Of a DNA stretch of 64,000 nt, positions 55,053-63,240 are shown one piece after another. The DNA comes from Cognatishimia activa. Lineage in GTDB: Bacteria > Pseudomonadota > Alphaproteobacteria > Rhodobacterales > Rhodobacteraceae. A program made the position numbers and the translations under genes. Position 1 is the first letter of the stretch; each line of letters starts with the position of its first letter. The DNA lies in assembly GCF_001458335.1 (NCBI RefSeq), contig NZ_CYTO01000008.1, forward strand, positions 123,438 through 187,437, given 5' to 3'. The notes beneath the pieces are model-generated. The model did not search any database, was not told where the DNA came from, and worked only from the letters and a program-made list of their open reading frames with translations.

Positions 55053-56147
55053 CTATTCCTTTTGTGATTTCTTACTGTTGGGTGTTTGTACAGCGTCATT
55101 CTGTACATGGTTTGTACGAAAACGAGCCCTGATGTCGGCCTCGTCCGTCTCTGCGTGGGCATAGATGCGCATAGGCAAATTGGGGTCAGACCAGCGACCA
55201 GCTTTTGCCGCCGTCACGGGATCGACACCCTGACGGACAACAAGCTCCGTGAAAAAGCCGTGCCGTCCAGCGGGGTGGGCAGAAAGGTACGGGATCCCCG
55301 CGCGTTTGCAGATCGTCTTCCAGCGGGTGTTGTAGCCGGTGGAGCTGCCATAGCCGAAAACGCGTGCCTTCATCAGCTTTCCGGTCTTGCGGTTCTTGGG
55401 GCGTTTAGGCGGCAGTGCGAGAAGTTCGTCCATCATCTGCGGTGAGACAGTGATCCAGCTTTCTAGATGCCCCTTCTGCGCTTTCACGCGGACCTTGTTC
55501 TCATTCGACCGAAGATCATCAGGCTCCAAAGATACGGCCTGATCAATCCGTGCAGCCGTCTCAAACATGAAACGGACCAGCGCGGCATTGTACGGATCGG
55601 CGGCATCGCAAAACGCCTCGATCCATTCCTTGTCAGCTGGCGTGCGCTCGACGCGGCTGAGCTTCCCTCGCCGTTTGTCCTGCGCGATCCGCTCGAATTT
55701 ATCGTAAGGCTTGACGCGGATCAGAGGCGTGCCTTCCAATTCGTGCGCATTGTTGATCACTGCACTCGCGGGCGTCACGATTTCGCGCCACCAAGTATCG
55801 GTCGACGCTTTGGGTTTCAGTTTCGGCCCAAGGCTCTTCAATAGCGCGCCAGATATCGCGCCGAGCGACAAGTCACCGATTGCTTCGACAATCGGGATCA
55901 ACTGCTTCGCTGCTTTGGGGGACGCGTTGTAGAGCATGATTGCATCAGAGAACGTCTTGCTCGGTTCGTCGCCCACGACATAGCGTCGAATCTGGCGTTC
56001 GGTCTCATGGTTTATCCAGTCCCGTGCGCCCTCTTCTGTAGATGCCTTAGTGCTTCGCCGGTATGGGCCGGCGATTGGCCGGCCGTTGTACTCAATCCAC
56101 CCCTTGGCCCAGTAGACACGGCCCCTCTTGTAAATTTGGAGCGGCAT
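55053..56147 (-). CDS. Site-specific tyrosine recombinase (island integrase)
   Basis: 364-residue phage-type integrase. Catalytic set: Arg200 (TAARIDQAVSLEPDDL), His291 and Arg295 (SAHPAGRHGFFTEL), Trp319 at the second histidine position (AGRWSD), Tyr329 (MRIYAHAETDEADIR). The N-terminus (MPLQIYKRGRVYWAKGW) and the linker are of the type in tRNA-targeting island integrases. Strong GAAGGAGG before the ATG. Its gene ends at the tRNA-Arg fragment, the usual position for the enzyme that recombines at that site. Only 364 residues but complete. Confidence 0.92.
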   Translation of the reverse strand: MPLQIYKRGRVYWAKGWIEYNGRPIAGPYRRSTKASTEEGARDWINHETERQIRRYVVGDEPSKTFSDAIMLYNASPKAAKQLIPIVEAIGDLSLGAISGALLKSLGPKLKPKASTDTWWREIVTPASAVINNAHELEGTPLIRVKPYDKFERIAQDKRRGKLSRVERTPADKEWIEAFCDAADPYNAALVRFMFETAARIDQAVSLEPDDLRSNENKVRVKAQKGHLESWITVSPQMMDELLALPPKRPKNRKTGKLMKARVFGYGSSTGYNTRWKTICKRAGIPYLSAHPAGRHGFFTELVVRQGVDPVTAAKAGRWSDPNLPMRIYAHAETDEADIRARFRTNHVQNDAVQTPNSKKSQKE

Positions 56148-56359
56148 GACTGACCTCCTTCAAAAATCGTATCAATCTGCGCGGGCGTGATCAGCATGGT
56201 TCGCCCAAGGCGATAAAATGCACCCGTCTCATTCGCTCGCTCGCGCAACGTGCGTTCCGAAATATCGATCCCCATCCCGGCCATAACTTCGACCCACTGC
56301 GCGGGAGTCTTTCCGAGCCCGAGGATCTGAGAGCTGTCTGAATAGTTGGTCTCTGCCAT
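56012..56359 (-). CDS. Excisionase-like DNA-binding protein overlapping the integrase
   Basis: 115-residue protein. Residues about 8-65 (SQILGLGKTPAQWVEVMAGMGI, SERTLRERANETGAFYRLGR, TMLITPAQIDTIF) are of the helix-turn-helix type found in excisionases and AlpA-like directionality factors. It starts at an ATG at 56357-56359 with AGGACG; its last 136 bases overlap the integrase start in another frame, so the C-terminal 45 residues are possibly less constrained. It probably couples excision to integrase expression. Exact function not shown. Confidence 0.55.
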   Translation of the reverse strand: MAETNYSDSSQILGLGKTPAQWVEVMAGMGIDISERTLRERANETGAFYRLGRTMLITPAQIDTIFEGGQSCRSKFTRGAVSTGPRGGLSTTAGQSPAHTGEALRHLQKRAHGTG

Positions 56360-56512
56360 TTCAGTCGTCCTTGTCCGCTTAAGTTGAATCGGCGACACGC
56401 ATGGAATCGCTTGTTCTGCACCTTCTGACGTGGTCAGATGGAATTAATTGGAATTTTATGTCATTTTGTGCAGTTTCGCGCAATTTGACAGTCACGTCAA
56501 TGGGAACCTTGC

Positions 56513-56935
56513 ATGGCGCGGGATTTGAAGGCTGTCTTCTCGGCAATGGGTGCGCGACTTACGATCGCGCGCAACGAAGTCGGCTTGACGCAAACCGCCA
56601 TGGCGGACGCGATCGGCGTCTCACACCGCGCCTATCACAGCTACGAAAAAGGCCAGCGCGGCCTTCCCGTTGAGGCCTTGGTCGCGATTGCCGACAAGTT
56701 CGATGTAGACGCAGCATGGATCCTTTTGGGCACAAAATCTGTTAGGGCCGCGCATGACTTCGAAGCGCTGAAGAGGATCGAGATTTCGCTCGATCAGCAC
56801 CTGACTGAGGAAAACATCAAAATAAAGAGCGAGAAACGCGGAGCAATCGTGGCTCGCTGGTATCAGTCACATGTCGAAGGCCGTGAAGTCAGTGACGACG
56901 ATGTGCACACGTGGATTGAATTGGTAAGGGATTAA
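56513..56935 (+). CDS. XRE-family regulator of the island
   Basis: 140-residue protein with an N-terminal helix-turn-helix (residues about 10-65: LTIARNEVGLTQTAMADAIG, SHRAYHSYEKGQRGLPVEAL). The C-terminal part is charged and helical (KRIEISLDQHLTEENIKIKS). It is divergent from the excisionase-integrase unit, with the usual layout of a phage-type repressor that controls excision. Likely recognises the 153-base spacer between them. Ends 4 bases before the next gene. Confidence 0.75.
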   Translation: MARDLKAVFSAMGARLTIARNEVGLTQTAMADAIGVSHRAYHSYEKGQRGLPVEALVAIADKFDVDAAWILLGTKSVRAAHDFEALKRIEISLDQHLTEENIKIKSEKRGAIVARWYQSHVEGREVSDDDVHTWIELVRD

Positions 56936-56939
56936 GATT

Positions 56940-57242
56940 GTGAAGCATGCGAGCAAAAACTGGCGTCAAGTCAGACGTGTTACGTTGGAACGGACGCAAA
57001 GAAACATTGTCCACCCCTTGCTGCCTATCCAGACTGCCTTTTTGGTTGCTATCTCAATCTATTTCGGCGGGCTTCTTCGCTTCTCAATCTTTTACACAGG
57101 CCCTTCCGAGTTCTTCTTGTTTGATGTTTTTCAGGCAGTCACCTTGGTAGCTGCTTCGATCGCAATCATGCTTTTGCTCGGGCCCGTCGTGATTCTGGGT
57201 GTGCTATCTCGACGCTTTGAGCGCCTTCTTGGGGAACAGTAG
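56940..57242 (+). CDS. Small membrane protein in the island
   Basis: 100-residue protein with a basic N-terminus and two TM segments (IQTAFLVAISIYFGGLLRF and VFQAVTLVAASIAIMLLLGPVVILGVL). The start is a GTG at 56940, 4 bases after the regulator gene. No known family. It may be an accessory of the SH3-nuclease protein that follows, or unrelated island cargo. Confidence 0.5.
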   Translation: MKHASKNWRQVRRVTLERTQRNIVHPLLPIQTAFLVAISIYFGGLLRFSIFYTGPSEFFLFDVFQAVTLVAASIAIMLLLGPVVILGVLSRRFERLLGEQ

Positions 57243-57266
57243 GATCCGAAAAAAAGCACGTCTCAG

Positions 57267-58355
57267 ATGCCATTCTCAAAAGAGCGAACAGAACTCATAC
57301 TGTCCCGCATTAGGGGCAAGCTAGACTCAAATTCGGTAAATGATTGGGAACGATCATTCCTTCAAAACATGGAGGCGCTGTTCTTGCGGCATGGGCCCAA
57401 GACCAGTCTTAGCAAGGCGCAATACTCGAAACTCCACAAAATTCTGAAGCTTGAACGCCCAAAGAGCGACGACAAATCCACTGCTGTAACGCCTCAACAG
57501 GTTGGGAAACCAAACGCCCCTTCGGCGCAAAGGCCCGCCGCTAGGACCGTACAGCAACGATCTCGGCCTCGGAGACGGACTGCGTCACCGGCCCAAATCA
57601 TATATGCACCCAAACGGGCAATTCGTAGAGCCCAACGAAAGCTCTTTTTCCCCATCATCCTCGTTATGGGAATTCTGGGCCTGCTAAGCGCTTTGTTTGA
57701 TGGTGGGTCATCCAGCGTTCAAACTCGCCCAACCGATGGTTCGACATACGCAATTGTAACCGGGAGTAGCGTCAATCAACGTGAAGGCCCCTCAACCAAC
57801 AATCGGGTAATGGGGCAGCTGGCAGAGGGCACAAGAGTACGTGTTCTCACCAATCAGAATGGATGGTCGCAGATCACCTCTTCACTCGGGACGGGCTGGA
57901 TGTCATCAAACTATCTAGTCTCATCAAGAGGAAGTGTTCCCACACCAACAAATAACAATCCAAGCATTAGAACGGTCAGCGCATCTGAAGTTCGCGTCAT
58001 TGACGGCGATACCGTAGCAATAAGAGGTCAGCCGGCAAACGTTCGGTTGGTTGGGTTTAATGCACCAGAAACCGGATCCCCTGCATGCAACGCTGAGCTA
58101 CAGCGCGGGCAGCAAGCGACCAATCGTTTGCGAATTCTATTGCGTGAAGCTGAATCGATTCAGTTTCAAAGGGTGGCGTGCTCTTGCCGCCCGGGAACCG
58201 AAGGAACACGCGAGTGCAACTATGGTAGACAATGTGGTGTGCTCTCAGTGGATGGCAGGGATGTGGGAAGAATTCTGATTGGTGAAGGCCTTGCGGTCCC
58301 CTACCGCTGTGGTGCAACGAGCTGCCCGCCACGGCCAGGAAACTGGTGTCGATGA
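57267..58355 (+). CDS. SH3 and thermonuclease (SNase-like) domain protein
   Basis: 362-residue protein. Residues about 1-130 are basic and Pro-rich; a TM lies around 127-145 (KLFFPIILVMGILGLLSALF). Residues about 160-215 form a bacterial SH3 (AIVTGSSVNQREGPSTNNRVMGQL...GWMSSNYLV). Residues about 240-350 form a staphylococcal-nuclease-like domain: VRVIDGDTVAIRGQPANVRLVGFNAPETG (metal and catalytic residues in DGDT and R-L-GFNAPE) and DVGRILIGEGLAVPY. So a membrane-tethered exported nuclease with a wall-binding domain. Cysteines in the C-terminal part suggest disulfides. Not an ordinary chromosomal gene; island cargo. Confidence 0.72.
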   Translation: MPFSKERTELILSRIRGKLDSNSVNDWERSFLQNMEALFLRHGPKTSLSKAQYSKLHKILKLERPKSDDKSTAVTPQQVGKPNAPSAQRPAARTVQQRSRPRRRTASPAQIIYAPKRAIRRAQRKLFFPIILVMGILGLLSALFDGGSSSVQTRPTDGSTYAIVTGSSVNQREGPSTNNRVMGQLAEGTRVRVLTNQNGWSQITSSLGTGWMSSNYLVSSRGSVPTPTNNNPSIRTVSASEVRVIDGDTVAIRGQPANVRLVGFNAPETGSPACNAELQRGQQATNRLRILLREAESIQFQRVACSCRPGTEGTRECNYGRQCGVLSVDGRDVGRILIGEGLAVPYRCGATSCPPRPGNWCR

Positions 58356-58531
58356 AGCTAAAATTCATTGCCTAAAGCGAAGATTTTGGCGTCATCGTTT
58401 TGTCTGCACTTCTACCGGCCACGCATGTGCGGCCCTAACCGGACATTGATCAATGGCTTGAAATCCTCTTTGCGCTAAGATGCATTGATGGAACAGCGCA
58501 GAAGATGTCGCTTGTGTAAGGAGTAAAGACG

Positions 58532-58774
58532 GTGGTGAATCGGATTGAAAAGATTGAGGATGGCGCAGTAACAAAAACTGCAGAGAGATATCCCCGCGAC
58601 GGAGGACATTTCTTTGAATGCTTCGAGCCAGGTCAAACAATGAACCCGGTCTGGTTAAACTCTCTGGACGATGTGGCGGATTTCCTTCGTACGGTGCCGA
58701 ACCGACGCGTGCGGATGGAACCTGGTGCGGCCATGATATCGAGGCATATTTTCATTGACGGAGAACCGATCTGA
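58532..58774 (+). CDS. Small hypothetical protein (80 residues)
   Basis: 80-residue acidic protein starting MVNRIEKIEDGAVTKTAERY with an AGGAG site about 9 bases upstream. Content is soluble, with a C-terminal SRHIFIDGEPI. No known family. The region 58356-58531 before it holds no gene. Low but real coding signals. Confidence 0.45.
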   Translation: MVNRIEKIEDGAVTKTAERYPRDGGHFFECFEPGQTMNPVWLNSLDDVADFLRTVPNRRVRMEPGAAMISRHIFIDGEPI

Positions 58775-58830
58775 TATCCCGGCCCAAAGCCGCCATCGGG
58801 TTGGGATTAAACTGAGATCCGGTTCGCTCC

Positions 58831-59052
58831 ATGAGGATTGGCGGAAACCCTCATACGGATGATTACAGGAAACCCTCCTTCCAGATCGCGGCAATACCGA
58901 CGATCCCCAGAATACCATCAGCTGGGATCAGTCTCCACGTTATCCTCTGTGTCTTCAGTCTCGCGACTTTCGCCTATGGCATGCGGCCAGCAAATGGATT
59001 CCCAACCATTGGTTCATGGGTGCACTTTTTGATAACAGGTCTTCTTGATTGA
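58831..59052 (+). CDS. Doubtful small frame before the SIR2-like gene
   Basis: 73 residues (MRIGGNPHTDDYRKPSFQIA...). A single hydrophobic stretch (ISLHVILCVFSLATFAYG). No clear ribosome-binding site. The 301-base stretch 58775-59075 otherwise holds no recognisable gene; it likely contains the SIR2-like gene's promoter. Confidence 0.2.
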   Translation: MRIGGNPHTDDYRKPSFQIAAIPTIPRIPSAGISLHVILCVFSLATFAYGMRPANGFPTIGSWVHFLITGLLD

Positions 59053-59075
59053 CGTCAAAATAATGAGGCTAATGA

Positions 59076-60278
59076 ATGCGAGTCGTTTTGCTGGGAGCTG
59101 GTGCATCGAAGAGTTATGGCGCTTCGCCGACCGGACAAAGGATGCCAATCGCCAACGACTTTTTCCCTACCTTCTTCAAATTGGACGCAGCGGCCAACCC
59201 TTGGGTTCTGCGTGACGGGCTAATTCACTACCTTCAGTCGCAGAAAGGTATCACGGACACAGATGCCTATCTCGCAGCAGGTGTAGATATAGAAGAGATA
59301 CATAGCGAGATTGCTGCCAGGCTGGCGAGTGTTGAAACAGAAGAAGGGGGTTTTGATCGCATAGTTCTTTCAAAGCCCTACAACCAATTGATATTTCTTT
59401 TTGCGACGACACTGAATGAGATCGCCAACGGACCAGTATCGCAAAGTCACATCGATCTTGCGAATTCGCTTCGACCAGAAGATGTCATCCTGACTTTTAA
59501 CTGGGACACTCTTATGGATCGCGCGCTGATGAAGGCTACTGACTGGGTGCCTGATAGTGGGTACGGAATTACGCCACATCGTCTATTCCGCGATGGTTGG
59601 GTCGGTCCAGAAGAAAAGTCTTCGTCCAACAAACTAATAAAATTACATGGCTCGGTGAACTGGCTGACCGCTCACCCGATATACGAGGGTGAGGAACTGG
59701 TTCTGACGCACGCGCTTCCGGCGGACTCATTATTCGTCTATGAGCATGCTACGCGTCCCTACGCGACACATGCAGGCAGATATGCAAGCGGCTATGCCCC
59801 AATGACTTACGGCTATTACCCACCCAATTTGACTGATGTTCCAGGTCGCTCGGCTCCAGACGGCTACGTTATTGTTAAGGTTCAGCCTAAAATGCCTTGG
59901 ATGCCAGAAGGACAAGCAGGGACGCAGGGTCTTGCTTCGATGCCGTTGATCATCCCACCGGTAAAGGAGAAAAGCTACCAGTTCTTCGGCAGCTTGTTTG
60001 AGGAACTTTGGCGCAAGGCAAGCGACGCTCTGGAAGTTTGCGACGAGGTGCTCGTGATTGGCTATTCATTTCCTAAGACTGACCTAAAAAGCCTCGACCT
60101 ATTTAAGGACGCCTTTCTTCGGCGTGGATCTGTCCCTCGCGTCACGATAATTGACCCCAACCCAACGCGCCCGAAAGAGGTTTTTCAACTGGAACTTGGC
60201 ATCCCTGAAAGTCATTTGACAGTGGTAGAAAGTCCTTTTCTGGGTGCGGAAACGATTGGCCCCGTTTTTGGGACCTGA
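59076..60278 (+). CDS. SIR2-like domain protein
   Basis: 400-residue protein with the SIR2-like (sirtuin-related) NAD-binding signature of bacterial defence proteins: GAGAS at residues 7-11 (RVVLLGAGASKSYG), FNWDTLMDRAL near 141-151 (Asn142, Asp144), LIKLHGSVNW near 187-196 (His191 expected as the catalytic histidine), and a C-terminal EVLVIGYSFPKTD. Such proteins are known NADases in several phage defence systems (for example Thoeris ThsA and DSR types). There is no separate sensor domain at either end. It converges with the HEPN-motif protein 280 bases downstream. Family role is inferred. Confidence 0.78.
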   Translation: MRVVLLGAGASKSYGASPTGQRMPIANDFFPTFFKLDAAANPWVLRDGLIHYLQSQKGITDTDAYLAAGVDIEEIHSEIAARLASVETEEGGFDRIVLSKPYNQLIFLFATTLNEIANGPVSQSHIDLANSLRPEDVILTFNWDTLMDRALMKATDWVPDSGYGITPHRLFRDGWVGPEEKSSSNKLIKLHGSVNWLTAHPIYEGEELVLTHALPADSLFVYEHATRPYATHAGRYASGYAPMTYGYYPPNLTDVPGRSAPDGYVIVKVQPKMPWMPEGQAGTQGLASMPLIIPPVKEKSYQFFGSLFEELWRKASDALEVCDEVLVIGYSFPKTDLKSLDLFKDAFLRRGSVPRVTIIDPNPTRPKEVFQLELGIPESHLTVVESPFLGAETIGPVFGT

Positions 60279-60366
60279 TGACGCGGCGGATGCGGCGCTC
60301 AGTCATAGACATTGAAATGTAACGCCACTCGAAGGTCCGCTTCGGCGACCTCCGACGTTGACCATG

Positions 60367-60487
60367 CCGCAATGCGGAAAGTCCGCTCTCCACCCCTCGA
60401 GCAGGCGAACGGTGCCTCAGTAGTGCTCTGCCCATACCGGACCTTGGCCCGATCCAACCTATGCTGCGCTTGCAGCCCGCATTGCGG
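60367..60487. repeat. CCGCAWTGCGG palindromes between the SIR2-like and HEPN genes
   Basis: 11-bp palindromes CCGCAATGCGG (60367-60377) and CCGCATTGCGG (60477-60487) in the gene-free 280-base convergent interval 60279-60558. A third copy lies at 62012-62022, on the other side of the HEPN gene. Apart from these and similar GTCCGC-type words nothing else is recognised in the interval. Confidence 0.5.
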
Positions 60488-60558
60488 ACATTGGAAACGT
60501 ACTCAATATCTGGAGTTGCGCGAACTGGCGGTCTGCAGATATTCGATGATTTGCAAAA

Positions 60559-61950
60559 TTAGTCACGTGTTCCATCATCACTCAGAATCATTTTGAAGAG
60601 TGCCTGCTGGGTCAGATTGAAGCCGCTAATAAATGCGCTTTGGCGGCCTTTTAAATGGCGTTTACGCCTCGCATCGGTTGCGCCATGCACGATCGCTGAG
60701 CGGACGTCATAGACCTGCTTGATCGCAGCTCTAATGTCGTCCTTGTGCTTTTCGTCGACACCCAGCAATTCAGCCATCCCATCCTGGAGCTGTCGACTGA
60801 TCCCACCGCCACTAGGTCTAAACATCAATTCCAACGATTGCGAAATGTCCAGAATTCGGTCGTTGGCACCAAAGCGCCCCAAGCGCGCCAAAGCTTCTGA
60901 GAGCCGATGAATAATCGGCGCAAAGCGCTCAAATTCCTCACCTTTTCGTTTACCGAAGGCTTGTTTGGCCAGATCGATCGAGCTTTTCTGGAGCCGTGGA
61001 GGGGCTCGAAAAGGATCGTGCCGACGCCCGACTTTACGTATCGGTTGGAAACCACCTTGACTGTGGGCCAAGCCCAGCAAGCCGTGCGCGGATCGGTGCA
61101 GACATCCATGCATCAACATGAAAGGTATGACAGGTGTTTGGTTCGCAACTGACAAAAATTCCAAGAATGTAAGAGCGTCGTCCTCAAATCTTGGAGGCCA
61201 CCTAGGCGGCTCATCGCGATAGTCAGTCTTCCGCCGAAACGCCGGTCGCCAATGGAACGGCCGCACTACAGCGCCAATTTGCCGCCAATCACGTCGGTCC
61301 ATCTCCTCCGGCACAAAATCTCGGATCCATTCGCGATCCAGATAATCTGAAAGGTCGGCAGCTGGTTTGACGATCAAACCACCCTGAATCTCAAATTCGT
61401 TGCGAATTTCGGGACCATGGAACAGCATTAGATCGTAACCCAGATCGAGCCCGTTCGGGACATCATTTCCTAAGGTCGTCGAACTCAGATCAAGGACCGA
61501 TCCAAGTTCGTTCGCAGCTCTTGCAAAACCGCCGTCGCCATCTTCATGGGCGCGTTCCAACAAACCGGCCACGATTTGCGTCAGCCAGGTGAGCGATGTC
61601 CCGTTTAAGATTCTGACGTGAAATTCTTCATTTCCGATACCAGTCCCAAGCGCTCTGGCGAGTGCTGGGTGTGACCTCAGGATACCTCTCACCGGGTCAA
61701 GCGCTTCGCGAAGTGGCTTGTAGTATTCCTTCTCAACAGATCGTGAGGCAGAGCGCGCGAGATCAAAGAGATGAGCCATGTCGTCCTTTGGAAAGGGTGT
61801 TTCATCCTTTCCGTTGAATGACACGTGTGTCGGGTAAGAGCTCGCCTGCCAATATGCCTCAAGAAATGGTTCTTGAACTTTGGCGAGATGGCTCAGTGAC
61901 GGCGCCAGGCGGGCGCACCATGAATTCAAAGAGTATGTCATCAAGTTCAC
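60559..61950 (-). CDS. HEPN-motif (Apea-like) protein, candidate RNase
   Basis: 463-residue protein with no TM. The C-terminal part carries the HEPN RX4H motif Arg417-His422 (RSAIVHGATDAR) within a helical block (DDIRAAIKQVYDVRSAIVHG), a pattern I associate with Apea-like HEPN domains. The N-terminal ~380 residues are unassigned; they contain Trp/Phe-rich stretches (LIVKPAADLSDYLDREWIRDF, DWRQIGAVVRPFHWRP). HEPN domains with RX4-6H are metal-independent RNases in toxin and defence systems. It converges with the SIR2-like gene. The ATG at 61950 has no strong ribosome-binding site. Confidence 0.6.
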   Translation of the reverse strand: MNLMTYSLNSWCARLAPSLSHLAKVQEPFLEAYWQASSYPTHVSFNGKDETPFPKDDMAHLFDLARSASRSVEKEYYKPLREALDPVRGILRSHPALARALGTGIGNEEFHVRILNGTSLTWLTQIVAGLLERAHEDGDGGFARAANELGSVLDLSSTTLGNDVPNGLDLGYDLMLFHGPEIRNEFEIQGGLIVKPAADLSDYLDREWIRDFVPEEMDRRDWRQIGAVVRPFHWRPAFRRKTDYRDEPPRWPPRFEDDALTFLEFLSVANQTPVIPFMLMHGCLHRSAHGLLGLAHSQGGFQPIRKVGRRHDPFRAPPRLQKSSIDLAKQAFGKRKGEEFERFAPIIHRLSEALARLGRFGANDRILDISQSLELMFRPSGGGISRQLQDGMAELLGVDEKHKDDIRAAIKQVYDVRSAIVHGATDARRKRHLKGRQSAFISGFNLTQQALFKMILSDDGTRD

Positions 61951-62011
61951 TTAGCTGAAAATGGGGGAGATGACATCGGCCCATAACCGACGATCATCAA
62001 CACTCCGAATG

Positions 62012-62022
62012 CCGCATTGCGG
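62012..62022. repeat. Third CCGCATTGCGG palindrome
   Basis: Copy of the palindrome found twice in 60367-60487, followed by CTTTCCTAAAGCGGACAT. It lies in the promoter region of the HEPN-motif gene, about 62 bases upstream of its start. Candidate operator or mobile-element trace. Confidence 0.45.
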
Positions 62023-62119
62023 CTTTCCTAAAGCGGACATAAATAAATCCTGCCAACTTGCTTGAAATATGATTAAGCACGCACCATATCGGTACTGAGT
62101 GAAGCGAGGAGGTCCTCGC

Positions 62120-62182
62120 AGGCGCCTGATAAGCGTCATGTGCCCGTAAGGGCATCCGGTTCGAGCCCGGTGCTCCCCGCCA
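62120..62182 (+). tRNA. 3' fragment of a class II tRNA-like gene (anticodon loop CTGATAA)
   Basis: An anticodon stem-loop GGCGC-CTGATAA-GCGTC (62120-62136), a long variable-arm hairpin TGCCC-GTAA-GGGCA, a T-arm with GGTTCGAGCCC, a 3' acceptor strand GCTCCCC, G73 and CCA (62180-62182). No D-arm and no matching 5' acceptor strand exist upstream, so it is a 3' part only. A variable arm of this size is seen in Leu, Ser and Tyr tRNAs; a GAT anticodon loop is not normal for these, so the loop may be altered. T-stem has a T-T mismatch. Followed by a proper terminator. Confidence 0.5.
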
Positions 62183-62184
62183 AA

Positions 62185-62215
62185 GCCCGCTCTTCAGAGC
62201 GGGCTTTTATTTTCT
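62185..62215 (+). terminator. Terminator after the tRNA-like fragment
   Basis: Stem GCCCGCTC / GAGCGGGC with TTCA loop (AAAGCCCGCTCTTCAGAGCG...), followed by TTTTATTTT. It indicates that the fragment is the genuine 3' end of a former RNA gene. Confidence 0.85.
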
Positions 62216-62294
62216 GTCCCAAACCCGAGCCAATGCGCTGCAAAGATGCTGTAGCATCGGTAATGCAGTAAAATCTTTCAAGGGATGAAACTTG

Positions 62295-63044
62295 ATGGAA
62301 GTCTTCTATTTCAAAGGCCGCGTAGTTCCTGACCACGTACCGCTCACCGTGAACTACACTCCAAAATTCGAACGGAAGCCAAGTGTGGAAACAGAACCCG
62401 ACTCTGTCATCGAAGTCTCGATTCTTGAGGGCGGATTCCAAGTTAAAGTTGAGGTCGAGCACTATACCGACGACAAAGCGCTAGCTCTTTTCCAAGCGGC
62501 CTGGGACGCAGCTCAACGTTTGGCGAATGCGGCAGGATTTATCAGTGCTATCCCATATCAGATTATTGTCGATTCTGTCGTGAGGCCAGACGGCTCAGTT
62601 AAAGCACTTGCACTAGGTGATGCTTATCTGAGATCACTTGGTACTTTCACCGATGACGACATCGAGACCATCGCTGATCTTATGATTGCAGATCATGCAT
62701 TTGGCGAAGCGGTAGCAGATCTTCTATCGATGCTCAGCAAGACCCACTACGCTCCGATCAGCTACGGTAGAGTTGCGGAAAGCATCGCGCGACTCGTAGC
62801 TCCAAACGAAAAGCAAGGTGCCATGTGGGCTAAAGCGCGGAGCGAACTTAGGGTCAGCGAAGGTTTTTTGAGAGCGCTGACGGAGGCATCGACTGATTCA
62901 AGACACGGAAATCGGACTCCAGTTAGTGCGGCAACCAATCGGAAACTAAGTCAAATGGCATGGCTTCTGGTTCATCGCTATGTCCACTATCGGTTACGTG
63001 AAGCCAATCTACCAAAGGCTGAGTTTCCCGAGCTGTCTGGATAA
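62295..63044 (+). CDS. Hypothetical protein of the island (249 residues)
   Basis: 249-residue protein, no TM. N-terminal part is beta-rich (MEVFYFKGRVVPDHVPLTVN, VIEVSILEGGFQVKVEVEHY); the C-terminal is helical with several histidines (DSRHGNRTPVSAATNRKLSQM, LLVHRYVHYRL). The ATG at 62295 (after AGGGAT) is chosen; a TTG one codon earlier is possible. No family recognised. It is 113 bases after the tRNA-like fragment and in the same direction as the nuclease-like gene. Confidence 0.58.
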   Translation: MEVFYFKGRVVPDHVPLTVNYTPKFERKPSVETEPDSVIEVSILEGGFQVKVEVEHYTDDKALALFQAAWDAAQRLANAAGFISAIPYQIIVDSVVRPDGSVKALALGDAYLRSLGTFTDDDIETIADLMIADHAFGEAVADLLSMLSKTHYAPISYGRVAESIARLVAPNEKQGAMWAKARSELRVSEGFLRALTEASTDSRHGNRTPVSAATNRKLSQMAWLLVHRYVHYRLREANLPKAEFPELSG

Positions 63045-63240
63045 TTCCAATCTAGTTTTCCTCATTTTTTAGCGATCGTAGCCGATAACCGACCTTCACG
63101 AGATGATAGAAATACTACGTTGCAACCCTGCTTTCTGGACATTGCGTTCGCAATACCGCGGCAATCTGACAAGTTCGTGTTTTTGCTACACTCAAGTCCG
63201 AGTAAGATAGAGCCATTCGAGAAAAAAGTATGGAAAACTA

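Noticed and set aside
60312..60596. 94-codon frame in the SIR2-HEPN interval
   Set aside because: Runs through the palindromic repeats and into the HEPN gene; no coding signals.
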